DNA of 29,949 bases from Phenylobacterium aquaticum (GCF_947378715.1 NZ_CANCLE010000031.1:1-29949), one strand, 5' to 3'. Shown: positions 8,117-15,273, counted from the stretch's first letter. Translations and numbers: made by a program. Notes: generated by a model not told the origin, from the sequence alone.

Positions 8117-8143
8117 GGTCTGGGTCGCCTAAGAGGGGGGGAG

Positions 8144-8599
8144 TTAGGCGGCCTTCTCACCTTCGATCAGGGGGGATTGATCGGGGGTGGCGATTTCGAT
8201 CCTGCGGGGCTTGAGGGCCTCGGGGAGTTCACGCTTCAGCGAGATCTGCAGCAGGCCGTCGGCCAGCTTCGCCTCGGTGACGACCACATAGTCCGCCAGC
8301 TGGAAGCGGCGATCGAAATCGCGCTCGGCCAGACCGCGGTGCAGGAAGCGCCGCTGGTCGTCATTGGCGGCCTTGCGGCCTTGCACGGTCAGGAGGTTCT
8401 CCTTGACCTCGATGTTCAGCTCATCCGGTCGGAAGCCGGCCACCGCGATCTCGATGCGGTAGGCGTTCTCGTCGGTGCGCTCGATGTTGTAGGGCGGATA
8501 GCCGCCGGCCGTGTCGGCCGCCGCAGTTTCCAGCAGGGCCGCGAGACGGTCGAAGCCGACCACGGAGCGATAGAGGGGGGAGAAGTCGGTCGTACGCAT
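8144..8599 (-). CDS. Small heat-shock protein, Hsp20/IbpA family
   Basis: ATP-independent holdase chaperone that keeps unfolding proteins soluble under heat. The 151-residue product begins MRTTDFSPLYRSVVGFDRL, closely resembling the IbpA/IbpB start, and contains the alpha-crystallin domain from about residue 38 (PYNIERTDENAYRIEIAVAG) to about 130, including the conserved strand LLTVQGRK and the FLHRGLAERDFDRRFQL segment. The C-terminus carries an I-x-I-like RRIEIA. An in-frame GTG at 8608 would add three residues, but it leaves only about two bases to the AAGGA box, so ATG 8599 is chosen. Regulation looks doubly thermal: a sigma32-type promoter at 8713-8740 and a ROSE-like hairpin hiding the ribosome site. 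Confidence 0.96.
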   Translation of the reverse strand: MRTTDFSPLYRSVVGFDRLAALLETAAADTAGGYPPYNIERTDENAYRIEIAVAGFRPDELNIEVKENLLTVQGRKAANDDQRRFLHRGLAERDFDRRFQLADYVVVTEAKLADGLLQISLKRELPEALKPRRIEIATPDQSPLIEGEKAA

Positions 8600-8706
8600 G
8601 GGGATCACATCCTTCTTGGCTTAAGCAAGGTTGTCTCTCAGGGGCGGAACGGTGCGAGCCGAAGCCTCGCCTTGTCCCGGAAGGCCCGGATATCCAGCGC
8701 CTTCGT
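8600..8706 (-). promoter_or_regulatory. ROSE-like RNA thermometer in the hsp20 5' UTR
   Basis: In the minus-strand leader, CCTTGCTT (8630-8623) can pair with AAGAAGG (8617-8611), which carries the Shine-Dalgarno sequence, across a five-base loop. Pairing is complete except for one bulged G in the UUGCU core. ROSE elements of alphaproteobacterial small heat-shock genes have exactly this: a U(U/C)GCU motif pairing with the ribosome site and a bulged G needed for melting. Upstream, 8670-8654 forms a further hairpin with a C-UUCG-G tetraloop, and 8689-8677 a third short stem. The leader length of about 100 bases fits. The 5' end is estimated from the promoter position. Confidence 0.8.
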
Positions 8707-8712
8707 TAGCTT

Positions 8713-8740
8713 AGTTGGGGACCCGTCGAACGGTTTCAAG
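8713..8740 (-). promoter_or_regulatory. Sigma32 (RpoH)-type heat-shock promoter
   Basis: On the minus strand CTTGAA (8740-8735) is followed, after a 14-base spacer, by CCCCAACT (8720-8713). This matches the sigma32 consensus (CTTGAA and CCCCAT-T) with one or two deviations in the -10 element, and lies about 115 bases before the hsp20 ATG, leaving room for the ROSE-like leader. Confidence 0.82.
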
Positions 8741-8831
8741 AGCCCCGCCGATCGCCGCTCATCATCGGCTTTTGACCCGGCGTGCAGGGCAGGATAGGTC
8801 GTTGGCCGGGCGAAACGGAACAGAGGTCGCG

Positions 8832-9722
8832 ATGGATCTTGCAGACGCCGCCATGGCCGCCTTTTCCCGGCGCGGTCTGCTCCTGGCCGGCGGGGCGTTC
8901 ACCCTGACCGCGTGCGGCCCCAAGACCGCCGCCCCGGTCGCCAAGCTCCACGATCCCCTGACCCTCGAACAGGCCGTGGCCGGCGCCTGGCGCACCCCGG
9001 CCGACAGGGCCCGCGACGTCTGGCGCCATCCCCTGGAGACCCTGAACTTCTGGGGCCTGAAGCCGGGCGCGACCGTGGTGGAATTCTGGCCCGGCGCGGG
9101 CTGGTACACCGACATATTGGCGCCCTTCCTGGCCGCCACCGACGGCAAGCTCTACGCCGCCGATCTGCAGACCAACGACACCGGCGAACCGGCCTCGGCC
9201 GAGATGGTCTCGGCCTATCGCCGCAAGCTGCGCGAGAAGCCCAAGCTCTATGGGGCGGTGGAGATCACCGCCTTTGGTCCGACCAGCGGCCCGGTGGCGC
9301 CGGCCGGCTCCGCCGACCTGGTGCTGTTCCTGCGCAATCTGCACAACTGGATGGCCGCCGGCATCGCCGAGAAGGCCTTTCACGACGCCTTCGTGGCGCT
9401 CAAGCCCGGCGGCGTCCTGGGGGTCGAGGAGCATCGCGCCAGCCCCGGCGGGGTGCCGGACCTGCTGGCCGCCGATGGCTATGTGCAACAGGCCTTCGTG
9501 GTCCAGATGGGCAAGGAGGCGGGGTTCATCCTCGACAAGACCAGCGAGATCAACGCCAATCCGAAGGACACCAAGGACCATCCCTTCGGTGTCTGGACCC
9601 TGCCGCCGGTCCGCCGCTCCTCGCCGCGCGGCCTGCCGGAGGATCCGACCTTCGATCACACCAAGTATGACGCCATCGGCGAGTCCGACCGCATGACCCT
9701 GAGGTTCGTGAAGCCGACCTAG
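8832..9722 (+). CDS. Exported methyltransferase-like lipoprotein (COG4798 type)
   Basis: A 296-residue protein starting at ATG 8832. The N-terminus has a twin-Arg-like and hydrophobic stretch (SRRGLLLAGGAFTLTAC) ending in the lipobox LTAC, so the mature protein would be a lipoprotein beginning at Cys27. The rest resembles a class I SAM-dependent methyltransferase: TVVEFWPGAGWYTDIL stands where the glycine-rich motif I lies, followed by LYAADLQ, DLVLFLRNLHNW and ALKPGGVLGVEEHR. This is the COG4798 'predicted methyltransferase' group. Export is odd because SAM is not known to be available in the periplasm. An upstream in-frame extension to 8715 overlaps the hsp20 promoter and is rejected. Substrate unknown. 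Confidence 0.82.
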   Translation: MDLADAAMAAFSRRGLLLAGGAFTLTACGPKTAAPVAKLHDPLTLEQAVAGAWRTPADRARDVWRHPLETLNFWGLKPGATVVEFWPGAGWYTDILAPFLAATDGKLYAADLQTNDTGEPASAEMVSAYRRKLREKPKLYGAVEITAFGPTSGPVAPAGSADLVLFLRNLHNWMAAGIAEKAFHDAFVALKPGGVLGVEEHRASPGGVPDLLAADGYVQQAFVVQMGKEAGFILDKTSEINANPKDTKDHPFGVWTLPPVRRSSPRGLPEDPTFDHTKYDAIGESDRMTLRFVKPT

Positions 9723-9769
9723 GTGTGCAGTCCCGGATGAACGCCACCCCGCCGACCCCGTCAGAATAG

Positions 9770-9799
9770 AGCCATCTTGCCCTGGCTAGGGTCATGGCT
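9770..9799. promoter_or_regulatory. Nested inverted repeat before the DUF3617 gene
   Basis: AGCCAT (9770-9775) pairs with ATGGCT (9794-9799), and inside it CCCT (9780-9783) pairs with AGGG (9788-9791). It lies in the 109-base gap between the methyltransferase-like gene and the DUF3617 gene. No T tract follows; it may be a weak terminator or a binding site. Confidence 0.3.
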
Positions 9800-9831
9800 G
9801 AACCGAAACCCCGCCCCCGAAAGTCCGGAGC

Positions 9832-10284
9832 ATGCCCCGCAAGTCCACCCTCCTGCTGATCGCCCTGGCCGCTCCGGTCCTGATGTCCGGTCCGGCCTTC
9901 GCCCAGGAGCAGCAGACGATCCTGCCGGGCTATTGGGACGTGACCAACAAGGTCCAGGCGGTGGTGGTCAAGACCACCCGCGAGCAGCGCTGCGTCAAGC
10001 CGGCCGAGGTCGCCAAGTTCACCATGGGGCCCAGCAACCACCACTATGCCTGTGTCTATTCGACCAAGATCTTCAAGGACGGCAAGATCACCCTGAAGGG
10101 CCAGTGCGCGAACAAGAAGGGCGCCCAGGTGGAGATCGCCGCGACCGGCAGCTATTCGCCCACCACCTTCAACATGGTCGCCGACGTCGACACCACCTAT
10201 GCCGGCCTGCCGCTGGGCGGGCGGTTCTCGACCGACGCCAGGCGGATCGGCGACGTCTGCCCGCCGGACGCCAAGGGCGGCTGA
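9832..10284 (+). CDS. Periplasmic DUF3617 family protein
   Basis: A 150-residue secreted protein of unknown function. The signal peptide is plain: basic MPRK, a hydrophobic core (STLLLIALAAPVLMSG) and an AFA-type cleavage site, so the mature form starts near QEQQTILPG. The mature part shows the DUF3617 pattern: an opening PGYWDVTNKV, a Cys in REQRCVKP, a second Cys pair near YACVYS and GQCANKKG, and a strand-rich C-terminus ending at VCPPDAKGG. Several Cys suggest disulphides in the periplasm. The neighbours, a methyltransferase-like lipoprotein and an SCP2 protein, do not reveal a pathway. Confidence 0.8.
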   Translation: MPRKSTLLLIALAAPVLMSGPAFAQEQQTILPGYWDVTNKVQAVVVKTTREQRCVKPAEVAKFTMGPSNHHYACVYSTKIFKDGKITLKGQCANKKGAQVEIAATGSYSPTTFNMVADVDTTYAGLPLGGRFSTDARRIGDVCPPDAKGG

Positions 10285-10365
10285 GCCGGTTGGCCGGGTC
10301 GGCGGCGTTTACTTCATTCCCGCCAGAGGCGAAGGTGCGTCCTGTCACCCTATCGGAGCGCGTCG

Positions 10366-10674
10366 ATGGCCACCCTTGAGGAACTTACCGAACGTGTCCG
10401 CGCCGGCGTCGGCGTGGAATCGGGCCTCGGCAAGTCCTTCAAGCTCGACCTGAAGGGCGAAGGCTTCATCCATATCGATGGCGGGGTGGTCTGCAATGAC
10501 GACAAGCCCGCCGACCTGACCGTCCGCATCAGCAAGGCGGACCTGAAGGCCATGGGTGACGGCAAGCTCAATCCGATGACGGCGGTCATGACCGGTCGTC
10601 TGCAACTGTCCGACATGGGGCTGGCGATGTCGCTGCAGCCTCAGATGCAAGCCCTGTTCTCGAAACTCGCCTGA
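10366..10674 (+). CDS. SCP2 sterol-binding-domain protein
   Basis: A 102-residue single-domain SCP2 protein, a fold that holds a lipid or fatty acyl ligand in a hydrophobic tunnel. Typical features: a strand-turn-strand around FKLDLKGEGFIHIDGGVVCN, then DDKPADLTVRISKADLKAM, and the C-terminal MTAVMTGRLQLSDMGLAMSL with the conserved G-x-(L/I)-x-x-x-G-D-like turn. There is no signal peptide, so it is cytosolic. ATG 10366 gives a normal-length domain. It ends 12 bases before the alpha/beta hydrolase start, so the two are likely cotranscribed, suggesting a shared lipid substrate (inference). Confidence 0.9.
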   Translation: MATLEELTERVRAGVGVESGLGKSFKLDLKGEGFIHIDGGVVCNDDKPADLTVRISKADLKAMGDGKLNPMTAVMTGRLQLSDMGLAMSLQPQMQALFSKLA

Positions 10675-10686
10675 GGAATATCTTCC

Positions 10687-12141
10687 ATGACTGACGCGGC
10701 GCCCCTGGTTTCGATCCCTGAAGCTCCCCTGCCGCCGGGCGGCGGCGCGGAATGGTTCACGGGCGCTGGCGGCGCCAAGCTGCGCGCCGCCCTGTTCACG
10801 CCCAAGGGCGCGCCCCGGGGTACTGTGGTGCTGAGCACCGGCCGCACCGAGGCGATCGAGAAGTATTTCGAGGTGATCGGCGAACTGCTCGGCCGCGGCT
10901 TCGTGGTCCTGGCCCAGGAGTGGCGCGGCCAGGGCCTGTCCCATCGCGACCTGCCGGATCGGCTCAAGGGTCACGCCATCGGCATGGCCGCCTATGTCAC
11001 CGACTATCACGCCCTGCTGGCGGCCTTCGAGGGTCGCATGCCCAAGCCGTGGATGGCCGTGGGCCATTCCATGGGCGGCTGCCTGACCCTGCTCGCGCTG
11101 GCCAAGGGCGAGGCCGACCGCTTTGCGGGCGCGGTGCTCAGCGCGCCGATGCTGGGGGTGCGCACCGGCGGTCTGCCCCTGCCGGCGGCCAAGATCATGG
11201 CCGGCTTCTTCCTGATGATCGGGCGGGGCGGGGACTATGCGCGGACGCCGCCGGAGGATCCCTATACCGAGGTGTTCGAGGGCAATGTCCTCACCCACGA
11301 CGCCAAGCGTTTCGCCCGGGCCCGCGCCCTGATCGCCGCCAACAAGGACCTGGCGCTCAGCGCACCGACCTGGGGATGGCTCGACTTCGCCTTCAAGGCC
11401 ACGACCTGGCTGGGCACGGCCGACAATCTGCGCCGTGTCCGCATTCCGGTGGTGATCGTCTCGGCCGGCGACGACAAGCTGGTGCGCGACGACGCCCAGA
11501 AGATGGTCGCCAGCCTGCTGCCCGATGGCAGGTTCGTCAGCGTGGCCGGCGCCGAGCACGAGATCCTGATGGAGACCGACGATCTGCGGCTCCAGTTCTG
11601 GACCGCTTTCGACGCCTTGGCCGACAAGGTCGCGGCCAAGCCTGCGGCGCCGGCGAAGGCCGCTGCGCCGAAGCCGGTCGCCGCCAAGCCCGCCGCGCCG
11701 AAGGCCGCTGTCGCCAAGCCTGCCAAGGCCCCCGTCGCCAAAGCGCCTGTCGTCAAGGCCCCGGTCTCGAAGGCTCCGGTGGCCAAGGCGGCGCCCGCGC
11801 CCAAGGCCGCTCCCAAGGCGACCGCCAAGCCCAAGCCCGCCGTCGCCCCGAAGCCCGCGCCCGCCAAGGCGATCGCGGTCGCGCCGGCCAAGAAGGCTGC
11901 TCTGGCCAAGTCCACGGCCAAGCCGGTCGCCAAATCCGCGCCAGCCAAACCCGTTCCGGCCAAGACCGCGGCTGCCAAGGCTCCGGCCAAGCCGGCCCCC
12001 AAGGCTCCAGCCAAGACGGCGGCGAAGCCGGTCGCAGTCGCGAAGCCGACCCCAGCGGTCAAGGCGAAGGCTGCGGCGCCCAAGGCGAAAGCCCCGGCCA
12101 AGGCTCCGGCCAAGGCCGCGCCCAAGCCCAAGAAGACCTGA
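10687..12141 (+). CDS. Alpha/beta hydrolase (lysophospholipase-like) with Lys/Ala/Pro-rich H1-like tail
   Basis: A 484-residue protein with two parts. Residues 1-314 are a Hydrolase_4/monoglyceride-lipase-type domain: an oxyanion region near LSTGRTEAIEKY, QEWRGQGLS, the nucleophile elbow GHSMGG (Ser128), a likely acid in SAGDDKLV (Asp262 or Asp263) and the catalytic histidine in AEHEIL (His291). Residues 315-484 are a low-complexity tail of repeating AKP, APKA and PAKA units, about 170 residues of Lys, Ala and Pro with a few Val, Thr and Ser, resembling the tail of histone H1 or bacterial HU-like proteins. The frame is continuous through the junction. It starts 12 bases after the SCP2 gene, and its stop abuts the stop of the convergent phosphatase gene. 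Confidence 0.9.
   Translation: MTDAAPLVSIPEAPLPPGGGAEWFTGAGGAKLRAALFTPKGAPRGTVVLSTGRTEAIEKYFEVIGELLGRGFVVLAQEWRGQGLSHRDLPDRLKGHAIGMAAYVTDYHALLAAFEGRMPKPWMAVGHSMGGCLTLLALAKGEADRFAGAVLSAPMLGVRTGGLPLPAAKIMAGFFLMIGRGGDYARTPPEDPYTEVFEGNVLTHDAKRFARARALIAANKDLALSAPTWGWLDFAFKATTWLGTADNLRRVRIPVVIVSAGDDKLVRDDAQKMVASLLPDGRFVSVAGAEHEILMETDDLRLQFWTAFDALADKVAAKPAAPAKAAAPKPVAAKPAAPKAAVAKPAKAPVAKAPVVKAPVSKAPVAKAAPAPKAAPKATAKPKPAVAPKPAPAKAIAVAPAKKAALAKSTAKPVAKSAPAKPVPAKTAAAKAPAKPAPKAPAKTAAKPVAVAKPTPAVKAKAAAPKAKAPAKAPAKAAPKPKKT
11640..12138 (+). repeat. Degenerate in-frame repeat encoding the Lys/Ala/Pro tail
   Basis: About 500 bases of irregular short repeats built from GCC, AAG, CCG and GCG codons (GCCAAGCC, CCGAAGGC, CCGGCCAAG units). 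This region encodes residues 318-483 of the hydrolase. No uniform period is seen; the repeat is at the level of two to four codons, so length variation between strains by slippage or recombination is likely. Confidence 0.85.
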
Positions 12142-12957
12142 TCAGTCGGCGGATCGCTTGAGGGCGACCAGGGCCTCGTCGAGGCAGGCCCGGTCGCCGG
12201 CCATGACGATCTGGCCCCCCTGGCGGCCGATCGGTTCGCCGCGCCAATTGGTGACCACCCCGCCGGCGCCCTCGATCAGCGGCACGGCCACCTCGATGTC
12301 CCAGCATTTGCAGACCCGGGATTCCACCACCAGGTCGACGGTCCCGGCCGCCACCATGGCATAGGCATAGGCGTCGCAGCCCAGGCGCGTCAGCTTGGCT
12401 GCGGCCGCCACCTGGTTCCACGCGCCCCGCTCGGCGCCGTCGAAATAGGAATGCGGATCGGTGGTCATGATGATGGCGTCGGTCAGGTTGGGACAGGGCC
12501 GAACCTTCAACGGGCGCTCGCCCGAGCGGTTGATCAGTCGCGAACCGCCCGCGTGGCCGATGAAGATCTCACCGACATAGGGCTGGCCGATCGATCCCAG
12601 CACGGGATCGCCCTGGTGGCGCAGGCTGATCAGGGTGGTCCAGACCGGCAGGCCGGCGATGAAGGCCCGGGTGCCGTCCACGGGATCGAGCACCCAGACG
12701 AACTCAGCGTCCGGGCGGTCCTCGCCGTACTCCTCGCCAATCACCCCGTGCTCGGGGTGATGCTGGGCGATCAGCTTGCGGATCGCCGCCTCCGCGCCCT
12801 TGTCGGCCAGGGTCACGGGGTCGAAGCCGGCCGCGCCGCCCTTGTCCTCCAGCCCATGATCCTCCACCCGGAACAGGGGCAGGATCACCTCGCCGGAGGC
12901 GCGGTTGAGGTCGATCATGAAGGCGTCGAGCGCCTGAAGCGTGTGGGGAGCGAGCAT
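12142..12957 (-). CDS. hisN: Inositol-monophosphatase-family phosphatase, probable histidinol-phosphatase
   Basis: A 271-residue Mg-dependent phosphomonoesterase. The metal-binding signatures are present: GEEYGED (Glu in motif one), WVLDPVDGTRAFI (DPVDGT), and the C-terminal CWDIEVAVPLIEGAGGVVT (WD motif). The RAFIAGLP and SYFDG pattern resembles the alphaproteobacterial and actinobacterial HisN (histidinol-phosphatase) subgroup rather than SuhB, but no other his gene is near, so HisN is a probable rather than certain call; inositol-1-phosphatase or a 3'-phosphoadenosine phosphatase are alternatives. Its stop is directly adjacent to the stop of the plus-strand hydrolase. It lies 83 bases downstream of the XRE regulator on the same strand. 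Confidence 0.85.
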   Translation of the reverse strand: MLAPHTLQALDAFMIDLNRASGEVILPLFRVEDHGLEDKGGAAGFDPVTLADKGAEAAIRKLIAQHHPEHGVIGEEYGEDRPDAEFVWVLDPVDGTRAFIAGLPVWTTLISLRHQGDPVLGSIGQPYVGEIFIGHAGGSRLINRSGERPLKVRPCPNLTDAIIMTTDPHSYFDGAERGAWNQVAAAAKLTRLGCDAYAYAMVAAGTVDLVVESRVCKCWDIEVAVPLIEGAGGVVTNWRGEPIGRQGGQIVMAGDRACLDEALVALKRSAD

Positions 12958-12981
12958 GGGCCCGCTTTACCCTGTCGGTGG

Positions 12982-13017
12982 CCCCCGCGAAATCCCCTTG
13001 GCAGGGATACGCGGGGG
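12982..13017 (-). other. Two-part GC hairpin between the XRE gene and hisN
   Basis: CCCCCGC (12982-12988) pairs with GCGGGGG (13011-13017), and inside it ATCCC (12992-12996) pairs with GGGAT (13004-13008). It fills much of the 83-base gap. On the minus strand no T tract follows, so it is more likely a transcript-stabilising, attenuating or repeat-type hairpin than an intrinsic terminator. Confidence 0.45.
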
Positions 13018-13040
13018 ACAGCCGAACGAGGTCTTCAGAA

Positions 13041-13424
13041 CTAGACGGCTTCGTGATCGCCGTTGAGCGACTTGGCCAGGTCCAGCAGCCGGCGGCGCGG
13101 ACGCTCGCCGAGCTGGTAATAGGCGCGGATCAGGTCGAGGGTTTCCTTGCGGGCGAACATCTCGCCGCCACCTTCGCTCTCCTGGGCCGGCTCGCGATGA
13201 GCCACCTCGGAAAGGCCGTCGTAGAAATACCCGACCGGAACTTCCAGCGCCTCGGACAGCTGCCACAGGCGGGCCGCCGAGATGCGGTTCGCGCCGCACT
13301 CATACTTTTGGATCTGCTGAAAACGCACGCCACAGGCGCCGGCCAGTTGCTGCTGGGTCAGACCCAGCAGACGCCGGCGGCGGCGCAAACGCTTACCAAG
13401 GTGAACGTCGATGTCGTTGCCCAT
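13041..13424 (-). CDS. XRE/Cro-CI family transcriptional regulator
   Basis: A 127-residue DNA-binding protein. Residues 9-65 form the Cro/CI helix-turn-helix: LGKRLRRRRRLLGLTQQQLA (helix one and two), CGVRFQQIQKYECGANRISA (recognition region) and LWQLSEALEVPVGYFYDGL. After a Gln/Glu/Gly linker, residues 94-121 form a helix with ETLDLIRAYYQLGERPRRRLLDLAKSL, probably a dimerisation tail. This pattern is common among Caulobacterales, which carry several such paralogues; targets are unknown. ATG 13424 is preferred over ATG 13433, which sits too close to the GAGGGGG box. It is divergent from the LpxL-type acyltransferase gene with a 137-base gap. Confidence 0.9.
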   Translation of the reverse strand: MGNDIDVHLGKRLRRRRRLLGLTQQQLAGACGVRFQQIQKYECGANRISAARLWQLSEALEVPVGYFYDGLSEVAHREPAQESEGGGEMFARKETLDLIRAYYQLGERPRRRLLDLAKSLNGDHEAV

Positions 13425-13561
13425 GGGCTGCATCGCCCCCTCATTCGGTTGCCTAGCGCCCGTCCCAAAGCGAGACGGTCTGACCTCAATTCCGCAAGTC
13501 GCGCGCCAAGCGACTTCGGTTCGCGTTGCGCGGAGGGGGGAGGGACAGGTAGGACAAAGCC

Positions 13562-14488
13562 ATGACGGCGCCCCGCCCATCCCTGGCCCAGGATATCGCC
13601 TGGCGGCTCGAGGCCTTCGCCTTCGACCTGATGACCGGTCTCGCCCGGCTGTTCCCGATCGATACGGTGTCCGACTTCGGCGCCTGGATGTTCCAGCGCC
13701 TGGGCCCGCTGACCAGTGCGCACCGGGTGGCCGAGACCAATCTGCGGATCGTCTTCCCCCATGCCGACGACGCCGAGATCGCCCGCCTGCTGGCGGCGCA
13801 GTGGGACGGGGTTGGCCGCTGGGCCGTGGAGTTCCCGATCCTCGACAAGATCATCGCCGATCCCGCCCGGGTGGAACTGGTCAATGGCGAGCGCCTGGCC
13901 GAGATCGCGCGGACCGGCGAGACGGTGGTGTTCATCTCCGGCCACTTCTCGTCGTTCGAGATCATGCCGGCCGCGATCGTCCACGCCGGCATCGCCTGCC
14001 AGATCACCTATCGCGCCACCAACAACCCCTATGTCGATGAGCGGATCCGCAAGAGCCGGTTCCGCTATGGGGTGCGGCTGTTCGCGCCCAAGGGCAGCGA
14101 CGGGGCCCGCGAGCTGATCCGCGCCCTGTCGCGGGGCGAGTCCGTGGCGCTGATGAACGATCAGAAGTTCAATGGCGGGGTGGCCGCGCCGCTGTTCGGC
14201 AAGCTGGCCCACACCGCGCCCGGCCCCTCCAGCTTCGCCCTGAGGTTCGATGTCCCCCTGCAGCCCATGTCGGTGCAGCGGGTCGGCAAGGCCCATTTCC
14301 GGGTGGTGGTGCACGACCCGATCCGGCTGACTTCGACCGGCGACCGCAACGCCGACATCGCCGCCGGCGTGGGCCGCGTGAACCAGTTCATCGAGGAGCG
14401 GGTCCTGGATCGGCCGGCCGAGTGGTTCTGGGTCCACAAGCGCTGGCCCAATGAGGTCTACAAGACGCCCCGCGCCGCCAAGGGCTAG
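13562..14488 (+). CDS. Lysophospholipid acyltransferase family protein, LpxL/HtrB type
   Basis: A 308-residue acyltransferase of the lipid A late-acylation family, which moves a fatty acyl group from acyl carrier protein to lipid A at the inner-membrane inner face. The catalytic HX4E motif is visible as SGHFSSFE (His128, Glu133). Other family marks are NLRIVFPHADDAEI near 60, ALMNDQKFNGG around 195, the FGKLAHTAPGPSSFALRF region and the C-terminal PAEWFWVHKRWPNE. The N-terminal helix contains FAFDLMTGLARLF. ATG 13562 follows AGGACA by a suitable distance. The TAG stop forms the first bases of a large palindrome. LpxL and LpxM types, or an ornithine-lipid acyltransferase, cannot be separated from sequence. 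Confidence 0.9.
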   Translation: MTAPRPSLAQDIAWRLEAFAFDLMTGLARLFPIDTVSDFGAWMFQRLGPLTSAHRVAETNLRIVFPHADDAEIARLLAAQWDGVGRWAVEFPILDKIIADPARVELVNGERLAEIARTGETVVFISGHFSSFEIMPAAIVHAGIACQITYRATNNPYVDERIRKSRFRYGVRLFAPKGSDGARELIRALSRGESVALMNDQKFNGGVAAPLFGKLAHTAPGPSSFALRFDVPLQPMSVQRVGKAHFRVVVHDPIRLTSTGDRNADIAAGVGRVNQFIEERVLDRPAEWFWVHKRWPNEVYKTPRAAKG

Positions 14489-14537
14489 AGCATTTTCCGA
14501 AAAGTGTGACGCACTTTTCGGATTCAAAAATGCTCTA
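14486..14537. repeat. CCGAAAAGTG palindrome A (50-nt core, GATTC inside)
   Basis: Layout from 14487: outer arm AGAGCATTTT, inner arm CCGAAAAGTG, loop TGACG, inner arm CACTTTTCGG, bulge ATTCA, outer arm AAAATGCTCT. Flanking T and A extend the stem by one pair. The same layout occurs at 18033-18082 with a different outer arm. The first three bases are the TAG stop of the acyltransferase gene. GATTC at 14521-14525 is a potential CcrM methylation site. Similar CCGAAAAGTG palindromes are widespread intergenic repeats in Rhizobiales and other Alphaproteobacteria. Confidence 0.9.
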
Positions 14538-14548
14538 TCTTTTTGAAT

Positions 14549-14597
14549 TAGAGCCCTTTCCGATCTGGTTGATTCAACCAGATCGGAAAGGGCTCTA
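14549..14597. repeat. Perfect 49-bp palindrome B centred on GATTC
   Basis: Two 22-base arms (14549-14570 and 14576-14597, beginning TAGAGCCCTTTCCGATC) are perfect reverse complements, with the central GATTC at 14571-14575 itself symmetric about T14573. It lies 11 bases after palindrome A. The last three bases are the complement of the TAG stop of the minus-strand gene at 14595. As RNA it gives a very stable hairpin in both directions, so a bidirectional terminator role is plausible. Confidence 0.9.
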
Positions 14598-15230
14598 GGG
14601 CTTGCGACCGGCGACGCTGGCCTGGACGATCATTCGACCCTCCTGCAGCAGGCGCGGATAGAGGCCGGTGTCGCCGCCCACCGCCCGGGCCGCCTGGTCA
14701 TAGACCTCGGCCACCTTCCCGGCGATCGGGGCGATGGCGCGGGGATCCCAGTGATCCACGCCCTCGCGGCGCAGGCGCAGCTGGGTGGCGTGGGTGATGT
14801 GGCGCAGGCCGTTCAGGGCGCCCAGGACGGTGGCCGATCCCAGCTGCGGCGTGCAGGCGGCGGCCAGGTTCTGATCGGCGAACAGCACCCGCTCCCAGGC
14901 CGCCTCGATATTGGCCTGGGTCGCCACCTTCGGCGTCTCCACGGTCGCGACGAGGATGGCGTAGTAGCGCAATACGTCGAAGGCTGCGGCCATGGCGAAC
15001 TGCCGGGCGTCGCGCACCGTCGCCGCCCGCTCCCGATGGGCCAGGTTGAAGGCCGCCGCCGTCGAGGCGCCGATCGCCGCCACGCTGCCGAGCGCCTGGA
15101 CCCAGGCGGCCGTGACCTCGGTCCACAGGCCGCGCTCCAGGCTGAGCGCCGCCAGCCAGCCAAAGGCCAGCACACCGATCAGGATGTTCACCCGGCGTGG
15201 CGTCAAGCCGGCCTTCCACCTCAGGTCCAT
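14595..15230 (-). CDS. Hypothetical protein with two N-terminal membrane segments
   Basis: A 211-residue protein of no family I recognise. After a basic start (MDLRWKAGLTPRRVN) there are two hydrophobic segments, about 16-30 (ILIGVLAFGWLAALSL) and 40-62 (AAWVQALGSVAAIGASTAAAF), then a soluble helical remainder rich in Ala and Arg with one Cys (AACTPQLG). Topology would be a short periplasmic loop between two helices and a cytosolic C-terminus. It is the last gene of the minus-strand set, 43 bases after the M23 peptidase stop, so likely cotranscribed with it. Its TAG stop is the end of palindrome B. Confidence 0.75.
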   Translation of the reverse strand: MDLRWKAGLTPRRVNILIGVLAFGWLAALSLERGLWTEVTAAWVQALGSVAAIGASTAAAFNLAHRERAATVRDARQFAMAAAFDVLRYYAILVATVETPKVATQANIEAAWERVLFADQNLAAACTPQLGSATVLGALNGLRHITHATQLRLRREGVDHWDPRAIAPIAGKVAEVYDQAARAVGGDTGLYPRLLQEGRMIVQASVAGRKP

Positions 15231-15273
15231 GGCATCCCTCGCCGCCGTCGTCGGGGCGGGTTGGAGCCCAGGA

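Noticed and set aside
11262..12131. Hydrophobic Ala/Gly/Leu-rich minus-strand frame resembling a membrane protein
   Set aside because: It is the reverse complement of the Lys/Ala/Pro tail and hydrolase domain; the apparent membrane segments come from low-complexity codons.
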